Source: Halobacillus litoralis
Lineage (GTDB): Bacteria; Bacillota; Bacilli; Bacillales; Halobacillaceae
Assembly: GCF_009856445.1 (NCBI RefSeq)
Contig: NZ_WMFA01000001.1
Coordinates: forward strand, 62,001-126,000
DNA length: 64,000 bases
Direction: 5' to 3'
Shown here piece by piece: positions 16,725-26,313 of the stretch (its first letter is position 1; the number at the start of each line of letters is the position of its first letter). Below the pieces are notes generated by a model. It was not told the origin of the DNA. It ran no database searches and worked only from the letters and a program-made list of their open reading frames with translations. Made by a program: the position numbers and the translations under genes.

Positions 16725-16952
16725 ATGGCACGTCGTGGACGCGGAAAACGTAAAAAGGTGTGTTTCTTCACAGCTAACGGAATCACACACATCGACTTTA
16801 AAGATGTAGATTTGCTAAAACGTTTCGTTTCTGACCGTGGGAAGATCCTTCCTCGCCGAGTAACAGGAACGTCTGCAAAATATCAGCGTAAATTGACGAA
16901 AGCGATCAAACGCGCTCGTACAATGGCCCTACTTCCTTACACTACAGAGTAA
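16725..16952 (+). CDS. rpsR: 30S ribosomal protein S18
   Basis: A 75-residue basic protein with the S18 signature around [19 protein letters not shown]. It carries a single cysteine (residue 13) rather than the four-cysteine zinc-binding form. It pairs with S6 on 16S rRNA. Last gene of the operon; strong terminator downstream. Confidence 0.98.
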   Translation: MARRGRGKRKKVCFFTANGITHIDFKDVDLLKRFVSDRGKILPRRVTGTSAKYQRKLTKAIKRARTMALLPYTTE

Positions 16953-16967
16953 GAGTAGCGCAGCAAA

Positions 16968-17007
16968 CCCCTTGATAACTCTAACGAGCTATCAAGGGGT
17001 TTTTTTG
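16968..17007 (+). terminator. Terminator of rpsF-ssb-rpsR
   Basis: Stem CCCTTGATA / TATCAAGGG, loop about 12 bases, followed by T7. Confidence 0.9.
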
Positions 17008-17067
17008 TTATTTTTATTTATGTATATGGCAGTCTTCCACAATCGGGAGCTATTTTTCCCTATTAAA

Positions 17068-17109
17068 AAACCCGGCTGCTTTTCCGAGATTGGAAAAGCA
17101 GCCGGGTTT
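17068..17109 (-). terminator. Terminator of nsrR
   Basis: Stem AAACCCGGCTGCTTTTCC / GGAAAAGCAGCCGGGTTT, 18 pairs, just after the nsrR stop on the - strand. Confidence 0.85.
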
Positions 17110-17115
17110 ATAGTT

Positions 17116-17553
17116 TTATTTGAGTCCCATTAAGGCTCTCAGCTCTTGTTTGTTCGTCAGCAGGTCTTCCAGTGTATATTTATCTAATACGTTTAGAAAG
17201 GCTCGTAAGGCTTCGTGGAGAACGCCTTTCAGCTTACAAGCCGGGGTGATGACGCAATAGTTAGTGGCACAGTCAAAGCATTCGAGTAGGTGGAAGTCAT
17301 CTTCCATAGCACGGACAACGTTTCCTATGTTGATCTCTGCAGGTTCTTTTGCCAGACGGATGCCGCCCGACCGTCCCCGGAGGGTTTCGATCAGCTCTAA
17401 TTTATTCAATTCGTGGATGATCTTCCCTAAATGGTTTTCGGAGATGTTGAAAACCTCTGAAATCTCTTTTTTATTTGCGAGCTCACCATTGCGTTTCGAT
17501 GCGGTGAAAATCAGGACTCTCAAAGCGTAATCGGTGTATTTCTTGAGACGCAT
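17116..17553 (-). CDS. nsrR: Nitric oxide-sensing repressor NsrR (Rrf2 family)
   Basis: A 145-residue Rrf2-type winged-helix repressor. Cysteines at 92, 100 and 106 coincide with the 4Fe-4S ligands of B. subtilis NsrR; an additional Cys95 is present. The helix-turn-helix spans about residues 28-50 (KEISEVFNISENHLGKIIHEL). NO attacks the cluster and releases the repressor. It is divergent from hmp, the classic NsrR target, which makes the NsrR identity stronger than IscR or CymR. Confidence 0.93.
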   Translation of the reverse strand: MRLKKYTDYALRVLIFTASKRNGELANKKEISEVFNISENHLGKIIHELNKLELIETLRGRSGGIRLAKEPAEINIGNVVRAMEDDFHLLECFDCATNYCVITPACKLKGVLHEALRAFLNVLDKYTLEDLLTNKQELRALMGLK

Positions 17554-17645
17554 TTATATAAACCCTCATTCTTGTTTTTTTATTATCTTATCATAAACCG
17601 CTATGACTGTCTTACTTAGAGGAATGTTTTGTTTTCTGTCACAAA

Positions 17646-17664
17646 AGATGTATTTTGAATATTG
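17646..17664. promoter_or_regulatory. Possible NsrR operator, upstream of hmp promoter
   Basis: AGATGTATTTTGAATATTG is a partial inverted repeat resembling NsrR sites (ATGTATTTNNAAATACAT type); it overlaps the -35 region of the hmp promoter. Confidence 0.45.
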
Positions 17665-17691
17665 CTTTTATAAGGGTGAGCTCTTTATAAT
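17662..17691 (+). promoter_or_regulatory. hmp promoter
   Basis: TTGCTT (17662-17667), 18-base spacer, TATAAT (17686-17691). Confidence 0.65.
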
Positions 17692-17694
17692 AAA

Positions 17695-17713
17695 GGTGTA
17701 TATAAAATACACC
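17695..17713. promoter_or_regulatory. Probable NsrR operator at hmp start region
   Basis: GGTGTATATAAAATACACC is an inverted repeat (arms GGTGTAT / ATACACC) just downstream of the hmp -10 box, positioned to block transcription. Confidence 0.6.
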
Positions 17714-17735
17714 AATTAAAAAGGGGTTTTAAAGT

Positions 17736-18956
17736 ATGTCTACAAAGGCGACTGAAATTCTCGACCAACAAACCATAAAGACGATTAAATCAACCGTGCC
17801 TGTATTAGCAGAACATGGGGAAGCGATTACGACTCACTTTTACAAACGGATGTTTGAAAATCATCCAGAGCTGAAGAACATATTCAATCAGACACACCAG
17901 CGGGCGGGAGATCAGCCAAAAGCACTTGCGAATACCGTCTACGCCGCAGCACAATACATTGATCAACTGGAAGTTATTTTGCCGCGTGTTAAACAAATTG
18001 CAGAAAAGCATCGTAGCTTAAATGTGAAACCTGAACATTACCCAATTGTAGGAGAATACTTATTAAAAGCCATCAAAGAGGTTCTTGGGGACGCGGCAAC
18101 TGATGATATTATGGAAGCATGGGGGAAAGCTTACGGAGTCATCGCGGATGCTTTTATAGGAGTAGAGAAAGAATTGTACGAGGAAGCAGAACTGAAAAAA
18201 GGCGGCTGGACAGGATACCGCTTATTTGATGTAGTAGATAAGGTTAAAGAGAGTGATGAGATTACTTCTTTCTACCTGGAACCGAAGGATGGTAAGGCTC
18301 TAGCTGATTACAAACCTGGACAGTATTTAACCATCAAGGCAGAAATTACAGGGGAAACTTATACGCACCTAAGACAGTACAGCCTTTCTGATGCCCCGGG
18401 AAAATCATATTACAGAATTAGTGTTAAAAAAGAACAGGGACTCTTGGACCATCCTGATGGCAAGGTTTCTTCCTGGTTGCATGATCAAGTGAACCCTGGT
18501 GATTCAATCCCTGTCAGTGCCCCTGCAGGCGACTTTTACTTGGATAACCATACGGAACGTCCGCTCGTTTTAATTAGTGGCGGTGTCGGTCTCACTCCTT
18601 TGATGAGCATGTGGAAATATGCAGAGAAGGTCCAGCCGGATCGTGAGGTTCGTTTTATCCACGCGGCTAGAAATGGACGCGTCCATGCATTTAAAGAGGA
18701 AATGGAAGAGTCAAAACAAGGGACGGCTCATCTCGTATATGAAAAGCCCGAAGATCAAGATCGATTGAAAGGGCTGCACACTTCAGAAGGCTATATCACA
18801 CTTGATTGGCTGAAGAAGGTTGCTCCTGAAGACGCAGAATTTTATTTCTGCGGACCGGAAGGATTCATGAAGGCTGTTTATGCCATGTTGAACCGCTGGG
18901 GCATTTCTCAAGATCGCATTCATTATGAATTTTTTGGACCTCAAGGCAAGTTATAA
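17736..18956 (+). CDS. hmp: Flavohemoglobin, nitric oxide dioxygenase
   Basis: A 406-residue three-domain protein: globin (about 1-140) with distal Tyr36 (HFYKRMF) and proximal His92 ([13 protein letters not shown]); FAD domain (about 150-260) with RQYSLSD; and NAD(P)H domain with [10 protein letters not shown] and the C-terminal [10 protein letters not shown]. It oxidises NO to nitrate with O2 and NADPH. Divergent from nsrR, and operator-like palindromes flank its promoter, so it is expected to be induced by NO. A hairpin terminator follows. Confidence 0.97.
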   Translation: MSTKATEILDQQTIKTIKSTVPVLAEHGEAITTHFYKRMFENHPELKNIFNQTHQRAGDQPKALANTVYAAAQYIDQLEVILPRVKQIAEKHRSLNVKPEHYPIVGEYLLKAIKEVLGDAATDDIMEAWGKAYGVIADAFIGVEKELYEEAELKKGGWTGYRLFDVVDKVKESDEITSFYLEPKDGKALADYKPGQYLTIKAEITGETYTHLRQYSLSDAPGKSYYRISVKKEQGLLDHPDGKVSSWLHDQVNPGDSIPVSAPAGDFYLDNHTERPLVLISGGVGLTPLMSMWKYAEKVQPDREVRFIHAARNGRVHAFKEEMEESKQGTAHLVYEKPEDQDRLKGLHTSEGYITLDWLKKVAPEDAEFYFCGPEGFMKAVYAMLNRWGISQDRIHYEFFGPQGKL

Positions 18957-18995
18957 AAAAGAAGCGGAATCACCTCGTGATTCCGCTTCTTTTTA
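18957..18995 (+). terminator. Terminator of hmp
   Basis: Stem AAGAAGCGGAATCAC / GTGATTCCGCTTCTT with a 3-base loop and T5. Confidence 0.9.
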
Positions 18996-19109
18996 CTATT
19001 GGACAGATGCTCTGCAGGGCAGTATCTATGAGGTGAGCAAATCACTCTGGAATTTGGATGGTTCCTCTTCAACCAGACGATTTATTTCTAGCCCCCTACC
19101 CTTTTTTGT

Positions 19110-19739
19110 TTATGAACAGGAAGGGGCTATGGGTTGCAGGTGCCGATCGAATCTGTTGATTTGCGCCATGAACCCTTGGATGATTGGACCACTAAACAGG
19201 GTAATTAATACCGTCCCTATGCCGATCGCTCCACTGAAGAAGAAGGCGAGAATCACAAGAAGAATGCTGATGAGCGCTCGCGAGATGGAAACGTTCCAGC
19301 CGGTGAGTTTACTGACTACGAGCATCATACGGTCGAATGGATTCGGGGCGAAATCAGCCTGAAGATTAAGCGCAATACCGAAACCTGCAATGCCCATTCC
19401 AAGTACAAGACAGAGCAATTGCGTCCAGAATACGTCTGGATGGATGGTATCACGTACGGTAAAGACCCAAAAATCAATGCCGATTCCTGTTAAAAGAGAC
19501 GTCGCCAGGGCAAGAAGCTCGGGGCGTCTTTTCTCAGCGATGGCATTAAATACGATCATGCTGAAACCGACAACGATCTCCCAGCTTCCGATCGTCAAAC
19601 CGAAAGTCCGGTGCAGACCGACAAGAAGAGCATCAAATGGAGACGTCCCCAGAACAGACTGGATTGTTAAGGCGATGCCAAGCGTCATGATGAGAATGCC
19701 TACTGTATAATACATCGTCCTCAAATAGATGCGCTTCAT
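19110..19739 (-). CDS. YczE/YyaS/YitT family membrane protein
   Basis: About 209 residues from the ATG at complement 19737-19739, 9 bases after AAGGGG; upstream in-frame starts lack ribosome-binding context. Five or six membrane helices, with the typical LGTSPFDALLVGLHRTFGLTIG motif near the first third and the related ADFAPNPFDRMMLVVS later, indicating an internal repeat. B. subtilis YczE affects surfactin production, but the biochemical role of this family is not known. It is monocistronic and followed by oppA-like on the same strand. Confidence 0.88.
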   Translation of the reverse strand: MKRIYLRTMYYTVGILIMTLGIALTIQSVLGTSPFDALLVGLHRTFGLTIGSWEIVVGFSMIVFNAIAEKRRPELLALATSLLTGIGIDFWVFTVRDTIHPDVFWTQLLCLVLGMGIAGFGIALNLQADFAPNPFDRMMLVVSKLTGWNVSISRALISILLVILAFFFSGAIGIGTVLITLFSGPIIQGFMAQINRFDRHLQPIAPSCS

Positions 19740-19818
19740 GTCCATCCACCCCTTTCTTTTTTCATATCTTAAGAGACTATATCGCGAATAGAGGGTGGAT
19801 TTCAAGACTATGAATGTA

Positions 19819-19851
19819 AAAAAACGGCAGGGATATTCCCTGCCGTTTTGT
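19819..19851. terminator. Terminator of the oligopeptide-binding protein gene
   Basis: Stem AAAACGGCAGGGA / TCCCTGCCGTTTT with a 3-base loop and flanking A/T runs. It lies between oppA-like and the yczE-like gene, both on the - strand. Confidence 0.85.
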
Positions 19852-19859
19852 ATAATCGT

Positions 19860-21545
19860 TTATTCTTCTACATAAGCCCATTTGAATTCGAATTCTGGAC
19901 CTGTTGCTGTTGTGAAGACACCTTTGATGGATGGACGGAAAAGCTGGGCTTTTGCATCCTGATAGATTGGTGCTACTGCTTGATCTTCTTCGAGTAGTAG
20001 CTTTTCAGCTTCTAAGAATGTTTCAAAACGTTTTTCAGGCTCTTGAGCATACTCGCCGTTTGCCTTCTCAATCAACGCATCATATTCTTCACTGGAGTAG
20101 CCCATATTGTTGTTCTGACCATCTGTAAGGTACATGTTCAGGTATGTGTTCGGATCCACATAGTCTGGTCCCCATGTAGCAGCTTCCATCTCGAATTCGC
20201 CTTCGTTGTCACGACGAACACGTTCTTTAAATGGTACTTCCATCAATTTGATGGTTACACCTTCAAGGTTTTCTTCCAGTTGGTTCTTGTAGTAAGCAAG
20301 GACGTCCTTGGAAGTTCCTGTATCATCACCCAGCAGTTCGATTTCAACAGAATCGGTACCCAGTGCTTCCAGGCCTTTCTGCCAGTGTTCTTTTGCTTTC
20401 TCTACATTATATTCAACCAATGGACCTTGAGCTTCACGGAAGTCCTGGTCACTGTTAGGCATTGAAACGAAGTTGGATGGAACATAGCCTTCCGCCGGTA
20501 CAGATCCATCGTTCAAAATGACGTCAACGAGGGACTGACGGTCGATTGCATAGGAAATGGCTTTACGAACGTCTACATTTGCAAGAGCTTCATTATTTTC
20601 CTGGTTGAACTTGAAGAAGTATAAGTATGGTTTTTCCGCCACGTTGAAAGCATCGCTCGTGCGGTACTGGTCAACGAATTCAGCGTTCAGTTCAGTCTGA
20701 TCGATTTCACCAGTGTCATAAAGGTTGACCCCTGTAGAAACTTCTTTAATGACTTTTGCATTGATCGTTTCTAATTGTACGGTCTCTGCATCCCAATACG
20801 TATCACTTTTCTCAACGGTCCAGCCTTCGCCGTGGTTCCATTCTGTCATTTGGAATGGCCCGTTAGAAATTGTATATTCAGCTTCTGTAGCAAATTTGTC
20901 GCCCTGTTCTTCTACATATTTCTGATTCAAAGGCATGAAGGTAATGAATACCGTCATGGACTTGAAGTATGGGACAGGTTTTTCAAGTTCAACGACAAGA
21001 GTTTTATCATCTTCTGCAGTGGCACCCAAATCTTCGAGTTCTGCTTCACCATCACTGATGGCTTGGGCATTTTTGATGATGCCTCCAAGGAAGTAAGGGC
21101 CGTATTCAGAGCCAACCTCTGGATCTAATGCTCTTCTCCATGCATATACGAAGTCGTCTGCTGTGACAGGGTCACCGTTGGACCATTCCGCATCACGTAA
21201 TTTAAAAGTCCATGTAAGTCCATCTTCACTTACTTCGGAGCTTTCTGCCATTCCATCTACAAGCTGACTATTCTCATCCAGGCGGTAGAGCCCTTCATAA
21301 GTTTCTCCAGCCCACTGGAAACCGACCGAATCGGTGATTAAAGATGGATCCATGCTAGGAATCTCACTTTTCGCTGTTACGGTAATCTCTTGATCTCCGG
21401 AAGCTTCTCCTTCTTCTGACTGTTCCGTTGTTTCGTCTGAGTTTTCTTCACCTGTGTCTGTTGATGTTTCGCTGTCTCCCCCGCTGCAAGCTGCAAGGAA
21501 AAGTGCGAACATCAGTGCCATTAACACTAATAGATGCTTTCTCAA
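19860..21545 (-). CDS. Oligopeptide ABC transporter substrate-binding lipoprotein (OppA family)
   Basis: A 561-residue lipoprotein: signal peptide with lipobox LAAC (Cys20), an acidic Ser/Thr/Glu-rich linker (about residues 22-50) typical of halotolerant Bacillaceae, then the SBP_bac_5 fold (IPSMDPSLITDSVG; TWTFKLRDAEWSNGDPVTADDFVYAWRR region). It captures peptides outside the membrane for an Opp-type importer. No permease or ATPase genes are next to it, so it must use a transporter encoded elsewhere. Start is TTG with AGGGGGAA upstream. A CodY-like box lies just before the gene. Confidence 0.94.
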   Translation of the reverse strand: MRKHLLVLMALMFALFLAACSGGDSETSTDTGEENSDETTEQSEEGEASGDQEITVTAKSEIPSMDPSLITDSVGFQWAGETYEGLYRLDENSQLVDGMAESSEVSEDGLTWTFKLRDAEWSNGDPVTADDFVYAWRRALDPEVGSEYGPYFLGGIIKNAQAISDGEAELEDLGATAEDDKTLVVELEKPVPYFKSMTVFITFMPLNQKYVEEQGDKFATEAEYTISNGPFQMTEWNHGEGWTVEKSDTYWDAETVQLETINAKVIKEVSTGVNLYDTGEIDQTELNAEFVDQYRTSDAFNVAEKPYLYFFKFNQENNEALANVDVRKAISYAIDRQSLVDVILNDGSVPAEGYVPSNFVSMPNSDQDFREAQGPLVEYNVEKAKEHWQKGLEALGTDSVEIELLGDDTGTSKDVLAYYKNQLEENLEGVTIKLMEVPFKERVRRDNEGEFEMEAATWGPDYVDPNTYLNMYLTDGQNNNMGYSSEEYDALIEKANGEYAQEPEKRFETFLEAEKLLLEEDQAVAPIYQDAKAQLFRPSIKGVFTTATGPEFEFKWAYVEE

Positions 21546-21565
21546 AGTGTATTCCCCCTATTTTA

Positions 21566-21580
21566 AATTTTCTAAAAATA
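21566..21580. promoter_or_regulatory. Possible CodY box upstream of oppA-like gene
   Basis: AATTTTCTAAAAATA matches the CodY motif AATTTTCWGAAAATT at 13 of 15 positions and lies 21 bases before the TTG start. CodY control of peptide uptake is well known in Firmicutes. Confidence 0.5.
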
Positions 21581-21680
21581 ATTACTTTTTGAATTATACA
21601 GATAAAAAAGAAAAAAATCAAAGTCCTTTATTCGATAAAAATAAGAAAAAAACGTCGATAAACGGAATATTCTAATTTAA

Positions 21681-21708
21681 TTGACAATGGTTCTTTCTTT
21701 GATAGGAT
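21681..21708 (+). promoter_or_regulatory. Promoter of the aminotransferase-serA operon
   Basis: TTGACA (21681-21686), 16-base spacer, TAGGAT (21703-21708). Confidence 0.6.
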
Positions 21709-21792
21709 TAGAGAATATCATTGCTTTTCTAAAGCATAAAAGGATCTAAGGAGAAAAGTGAATCGCGGAATATAGAGGAGGTTGAAGGAAGT

Positions 21793-22953
21793 ATGAAACG
21801 TGAATGGGATTTGCTGCACACCCCTGGTCCAACGCCGATTCCACCGAGTGTAGAACGGAGCATGAATCAGCCGATGATCGGACACCGTGGTGGGAAAGCC
21901 AAGGATTTGATTCATCATATTGCTCCAAGACTCAAGCCGGTGTTCGGTACTTCGGGTGAGGTATTGATCGTTACAGGAAGTGGTACGTCCTCTTTGGAAG
22001 CTTCTGTTGTAAATACAACAAAGCCCGGCGATAAAGTAATCGTCGTCGTAGCCGGAGCATTCGGAGATCGATTTGCACAGATTTGTGAAACGTATGAATT
22101 AAATGTGGTACGCATAGAGGTGCCATGGGGAAAAGCTGTAGAAGTTTCCCAAGTGGAAGAAACGCTTCAGAACCACCCGGATACGAAAGCTGTGTTCCTG
22201 ACACACTGTGAAACATCGACCGGAGTCATGCATCCGGTGGAAAAGGTCGCTGAGCGTGTAAAAAACATCAGTTCAGCTCTCGTCATCGTCGATGGGGTTT
22301 CTTCTATTGGAGGTTCCGAAGTGAAGATGGATCAGTCTGGAATCGATATCTTAGTTTCAGGTTCACAAAAAGCGATGATGCTTCCTGCGGGGCTCGCTTT
22401 TATAGCCGTTGGTCATGAGGCTTGGTCTGTCATTGAAGAAAATCCGCGCCCTCGTTTTTACTTAGATTTACGGAAATACCGTCAACAGCTTGAAGGAGGA
22501 CAAACGCCTTTCACCCCTGCTCTTTCTCTTCTTTTCGGACTCCAGCAGGTCCTTGAATTGTTGGAAGAGGAAGGCTTAGATCGGGTTTTTGAACGGCACC
22601 AAACGATGAAGGAAATGACACGGAACGCATGTCGTGCCTTAAACCTTCCTTTGTTGGTCTCTGATGAGGATGCTTCATCGACCGTAACATCCATCCGACC
22701 AGAATCCTTTGAGGCAGAACAACTTCGAAAAGTGGCGAATGAAGAGTTCGGACTTATTTTAGCTGGCGGTCAAAAGCATATGAAGGGTGAAATTTTCAGG
22801 ATTGGACACATGGGATATTCCCGTCCTGCCAATGTTCTTCAATATATAGGTATTCTGGAAATTGTCTTGAAACGTTTAGGTCATGAATTCGAACCGGGAG
22901 CGGGTGTCGCAGCTGCGCAAGCCGCCTACCTGGATCGTACAAGGGAGGAATAA
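21793..22953 (+). CDS. Class-V aminotransferase, probable phosphoserine (serine-pyruvate type) aminotransferase
   Basis: A 386-residue PLP enzyme of the alanine-glyoxylate/serine-pyruvate aminotransferase family, with PGPTPIPP near the N-terminus, TGSGTSSLEA (61-70) for phosphate binding, and the PLP lysine at 193 in SGSQKAMML. It ends 2 bases before serA and shares its promoter. This pairing, known also in Thermotoga-type genomes, suggests it converts 3-phosphohydroxypyruvate to phosphoserine in place of SerC. The alternative is alanine-glyoxylate or serine-glyoxylate transamination (PucG-like). Pathway role is inference from context. Confidence 0.88.
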   Translation: MKREWDLLHTPGPTPIPPSVERSMNQPMIGHRGGKAKDLIHHIAPRLKPVFGTSGEVLIVTGSGTSSLEASVVNTTKPGDKVIVVVAGAFGDRFAQICETYELNVVRIEVPWGKAVEVSQVEETLQNHPDTKAVFLTHCETSTGVMHPVEKVAERVKNISSALVIVDGVSSIGGSEVKMDQSGIDILVSGSQKAMMLPAGLAFIAVGHEAWSVIEENPRPRFYLDLRKYRQQLEGGQTPFTPALSLLFGLQQVLELLEEEGLDRVFERHQTMKEMTRNACRALNLPLLVSDEDASSTVTSIRPESFEAEQLRKVANEEFGLILAGGQKHMKGEIFRIGHMGYSRPANVLQYIGILEIVLKRLGHEFEPGAGVAAAQAAYLDRTREE

Positions 22954-22955
22954 AG

Positions 22956-24539
22956 ATGCATCGTGTATTGATTAGTGATCCATTGAGTGAAGATGGAATC
23001 AGACCTCTATTAGAGGCGGAAGATATCGAAACTGTTATGAATCCGAACTTATCCCATGAGCAACTGTTGGAGGAAATAGGATCGGCAGAAGCGCTTATCG
23101 TAAGAAGTCAGACACAAGTGACGAGAGAAGTGATTGAACACGCTCCTCACTTGAAGATCATCGGCCGTGCAGGTGTAGGGGTGGATAACATCGATCTCGA
23201 TGCAGCAACGGAAAACGGCGTCATTGTCGTAAATGCTCCAGATGGGAATACGATTTCGACAGCCGAACACACGATGGCGATGCTCATGTCGTTAGCGCGC
23301 AACATTCCACAAGCCTATCATCAACTGCAACAAAAGCGGTGGGAACGTAAAAAATTCGTTGGAGTGGAGTTGAAAGATAAAGTACTCGGCATTGTCGGGT
23401 TCGGCCGGATCGGTCGCGAAGTTGCCCAGCGTGCGAAAGGTCACCGCATGAAAGTGGTTGCCTTCGATCCATTCTTGAATGAAGAAAAAGCAGAAAAAGC
23501 AGGAGTTACGCACGGGACTTTAGAGGAAGTGCTCAAACAGGCAGACTTCCTGACTGTTCACACCCCTTTGATTGAAAAGACGAAGCATCTGATCAACGAA
23601 GAGGCTATTTCCATGATGAAGACAGGCGCGCGTATTTTAAATTGCGCCCGTGGAGGAATTGTAGAAGAAAATGCACTATTTGAAGCGGTCCAATCAGGAA
23701 AAATTGCGGGGGCCGCGCTTGATGTCTTTGAAGAGGAGCCTGCGACAGAGCATCCGTTGTTATCCTTGCCGGAAGTAATTGCCACCCCGCACCTCGGGGC
23801 AAGTACGATTGAAGCTCAGGAAAATGTCGCAACAGATGTCAGTTTTGATGTACTGGAACTATTACGAGGGGGAACGGTGAAAAATCCGGTTAATCTCCCT
23901 TCTGTTTCCTCAGAAATGATGGAGAAGCTCTCCCCTTACTTCAAGCTTTCGGAACGTTTGGGCGTCTTTTTATCAAAAGTGGCAGAAGGTACGCTTGAAC
24001 GTGTGAATGTCTATTATAGTGGCGAGTTGCTCGAGGTTGATACAATGCCTCTGACACGGATTGCTGTCAAAGGGATCTTGAAACGCCATATTGGTGAGCG
24101 TGTAAATGATGTCAATGCGTTCAAGACAGCTTCAGATAAAGGGATTACGGTGAATGAGCAGAAGTCGACCCAAACGAAAGGCTTCACGAACTTAATTACC
24201 GTAGAGATCGAAACCGATCAGGAAAAGCGCAGCCTCGCGGGTACGCTGTTGAACGGTTTAGGTGCACGGATTGTGCAGTTCGATCAGTATTCCATCGACG
24301 TAGTTCCGGAGGGGCATCTTGTTGTCATTCGCCACACCGACCAGCCAGGCGCGATTGGCCGCGTGGGAAGTCTACTTGCTGAACATGCGATCAACATCGC
24401 AACGATGCAGGTGGGGCGTACGAACGAAGGTGGAGAAGCTGTAATGGTGCTTACGGTAGATCGACCGGTAGATGGAGACTGTAATGAAAAGCTTGCTCAA
24501 ATTGCAGATATTAAGCAAGTGCAGTGTTTGACGATTTAA
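22956..24539 (+). CDS. serA: D-3-phosphoglycerate dehydrogenase
   Basis: A 527-residue enzyme of the long SerA type: substrate domain, NAD-binding domain with GFGRIG (148-153), an intervening (ASB) domain, and a C-terminal ACT domain ([27 protein letters not shown]) that senses serine. It oxidises 3-phosphoglycerate, the first step of serine synthesis. Length agrees with B. subtilis SerA. It is two bases after the aminotransferase gene and ends in a strong terminator. Confidence 0.97.
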   Translation: MHRVLISDPLSEDGIRPLLEAEDIETVMNPNLSHEQLLEEIGSAEALIVRSQTQVTREVIEHAPHLKIIGRAGVGVDNIDLDAATENGVIVVNAPDGNTISTAEHTMAMLMSLARNIPQAYHQLQQKRWERKKFVGVELKDKVLGIVGFGRIGREVAQRAKGHRMKVVAFDPFLNEEKAEKAGVTHGTLEEVLKQADFLTVHTPLIEKTKHLINEEAISMMKTGARILNCARGGIVEENALFEAVQSGKIAGAALDVFEEEPATEHPLLSLPEVIATPHLGASTIEAQENVATDVSFDVLELLRGGTVKNPVNLPSVSSEMMEKLSPYFKLSERLGVFLSKVAEGTLERVNVYYSGELLEVDTMPLTRIAVKGILKRHIGERVNDVNAFKTASDKGITVNEQKSTQTKGFTNLITVEIETDQEKRSLAGTLLNGLGARIVQFDQYSIDVVPEGHLVVIRHTDQPGAIGRVGSLLAEHAINIATMQVGRTNEGGEAVMVLTVDRPVDGDCNEKLAQIADIKQVQCLTI

Positions 24540-24586
24540 TAGAATTCAAATAGGCTCCGCTCATATAGAGATATGCCGCAATCAAT

Positions 24587-24620
24587 AAAAAGACAAACTT
24601 CGACAAGTTTGTCTTTTTAT
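24587..24620 (+). terminator. Terminator after serA
   Basis: Stem AAAAGACAAACTT / AAGTTTGTCTTTT with a 4-base loop. Confidence 0.9.
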
Positions 24621-24674
24621 TATGGAAGAAAAGCGGTTACATTTTATACTTTTGTAAAACCTGGAACAAAAGCT

Positions 24675-24703
24675 TTGACTTTGAGACTTTCTCTTGTTAA
24701 ATT
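24675..24703 (+). promoter_or_regulatory. Promoter of the AbgT transporter gene
   Basis: TTGACT (24675-24680), 17-base spacer, TAAATT (24698-24703). Confidence 0.6.
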
Positions 24704-24745
24704 TAATTCCGACTTAATTCATCGACTTTGTAGGGAGGGGATATA

Positions 24746-26263
24746 ATGAAGGAAAACAGAACAGAGATTTCATCTGGTCGCAGGTTTTTATTTCGTATTT
24801 TAGATGGCATCGAATGGCTGGGGAACAAGCTTCCATCACCATTGTTGCTGTTTGCTATATTAGCATTTATTGTTGTTATTATTTCTGGGGTATTTGCGGG
24901 TGTATCTGTTACGAACCCAACGACAGGGGAAGCTGTAGAGGTGAAGAACCTGTTCAGTCTGAGCGGGCTGGATTATATATTTAACAGTGCCGTCGAAAAC
25001 TTTATTGGGTTTCCACCGCTTGGAGCAGTCCTTGTAACCATGCTCGGTATTGGACTGGCTGAACAGACAGGCTTGATTAATGCTTCTTTAAAGGGAATTG
25101 TCTTTTCCTTTCCTCAAAAATTATTGACGGCGGCTTTAGTTTTTGCCGGGGTCATGTCCAGTGTGGCGGTTAATGCTGGTTATGTGGTACTTCCCCCACT
25201 TGGAGCCGTTCTTTTCTTAGGACTTGGGCGACATCCACTGGCTGGACTTGCTGCCGCCTTTGCGGGTGTTTCAGGTGGTTTTGGTGCCAACCTTGCGCTC
25301 ACATCTACGGATGCCATTCTTCAGGAGTTGACTGCTGAGGCTACCCGTACGATTGCCCCTGCGTATGCAGAAACGATTACGGTCACGATGAACTACTTTT
25401 TCGCCGCCGTTTCAGTTGTTCTCATCACGTTTATTGGGACGCTCGTGACTGAGAAAATCGTGGAACCGCGACTTGGTAAGTATGAAGGGGATCAGGAGGG
25501 GGAAATCGATGCGCTGACCGCTCTTGAGAAAAAAGGAATGCGTCTTGCGGGGATTGGATTTCTGATTACGTTTGCCCTCATGGCATACTTGTCTTTCGGT
25601 CCTTTACGTGGGGACGGCGCTTATATTGAATCGCCATTCTTCAGCGCTTTGGTCTTCGTCATCTTCCTATTATTCCTTGTCCCAGGCTTAATTTACGGGA
25701 TGGTTACGAAAGAAATTACAAATGACAAAGATCTTACTAAACTGCTCGGAAAAACAATGGCAAGCATGAGTGGTTATATTGCTCTTGCGTTTACGGCAGG
25801 TCAGTTCATTGCGTATTTCCGTGAAACGAATTTAGGAACGGTCATCGCTTTTCGTGGTGCCGACTTCTTGAACTCTACAGGATTTGATGGCATTGGACTT
25901 ATCTTAACGTTCATTGGACTGACGATGGTCGTCAACTTCTTCATTGGAAGTTCTTCAGCTAAATGGACGATCTTAGCTCCTGTGTTCGTTCCCATCATGA
26001 TGAACCTGGGCTATTCTCCGGAGTTTACAACATTGCTCTATCGAATCGCAGACTCTGTGACAAACATGATCACACCGCTGCTTCTATACTTCCCGGTCAT
26101 TATCGCGTTCGCTCAGCGCTACGATAAGAAACTGGGGATTGGAACACTCATTTCCATGATGATTCCTTATTCCGTCGCCTTCTTACTCGGCTGGCTGCTG
26201 CTATTGCTCGTGTGGGTACTTTTAGGAATCCCTGTAGGACCCGGTGCACCGATTCTATACTAA
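24746..26263 (+). CDS. AbgT family transporter
   Basis: A 505-residue membrane protein with about 11-13 helices and re-entrant loops. It opens with FRILDGIEWLGNKLPSPLLLF, the standard AbgT start, and contains FFIGSSSAKWTILAPVFVPI near residue 395, a conserved family motif. AbgT proteins import p-aminobenzoyl-glutamate or export sulfonamides using an ion gradient. Which applies here is not known, and no aminobenzoyl-glutamate hydrolase genes flank it. Own promoter and terminator, hence monocistronic. Confidence 0.94.
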   Translation: MKENRTEISSGRRFLFRILDGIEWLGNKLPSPLLLFAILAFIVVIISGVFAGVSVTNPTTGEAVEVKNLFSLSGLDYIFNSAVENFIGFPPLGAVLVTMLGIGLAEQTGLINASLKGIVFSFPQKLLTAALVFAGVMSSVAVNAGYVVLPPLGAVLFLGLGRHPLAGLAAAFAGVSGGFGANLALTSTDAILQELTAEATRTIAPAYAETITVTMNYFFAAVSVVLITFIGTLVTEKIVEPRLGKYEGDQEGEIDALTALEKKGMRLAGIGFLITFALMAYLSFGPLRGDGAYIESPFFSALVFVIFLLFLVPGLIYGMVTKEITNDKDLTKLLGKTMASMSGYIALAFTAGQFIAYFRETNLGTVIAFRGADFLNSTGFDGIGLILTFIGLTMVVNFFIGSSSAKWTILAPVFVPIMMNLGYSPEFTTLLYRIADSVTNMITPLLLYFPVIIAFAQRYDKKLGIGTLISMMIPYSVAFLLGWLLLLLVWVLLGIPVGPGAPILY

Positions 26264-26264
26264 T

Positions 26265-26301
26265 AAAAAAGCTCAACGTCAAACAGACGTTGAGCTTTTT
26301 A
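26265..26301. terminator. Terminator after the AbgT gene
   Basis: Stem AAAAAGCTCAACGTC / GACGTTGAGCTTTTT; may serve the convergent Nudix gene as well. Confidence 0.9.
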
Positions 26302-26313
26302 CGTTAACCTTTA

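Noticed and set aside
18925-19362. A + strand open frame overlapping the end of hmp and the yczE-like gene
   Set aside because: Antisense to a conserved membrane protein gene and runs through the hmp terminator; a shadow frame.
25823-25840. TTTCCGTGAAACG in the AbgT gene as parS
   Set aside because: Lacks the CACGTG centre, so not a parS site.
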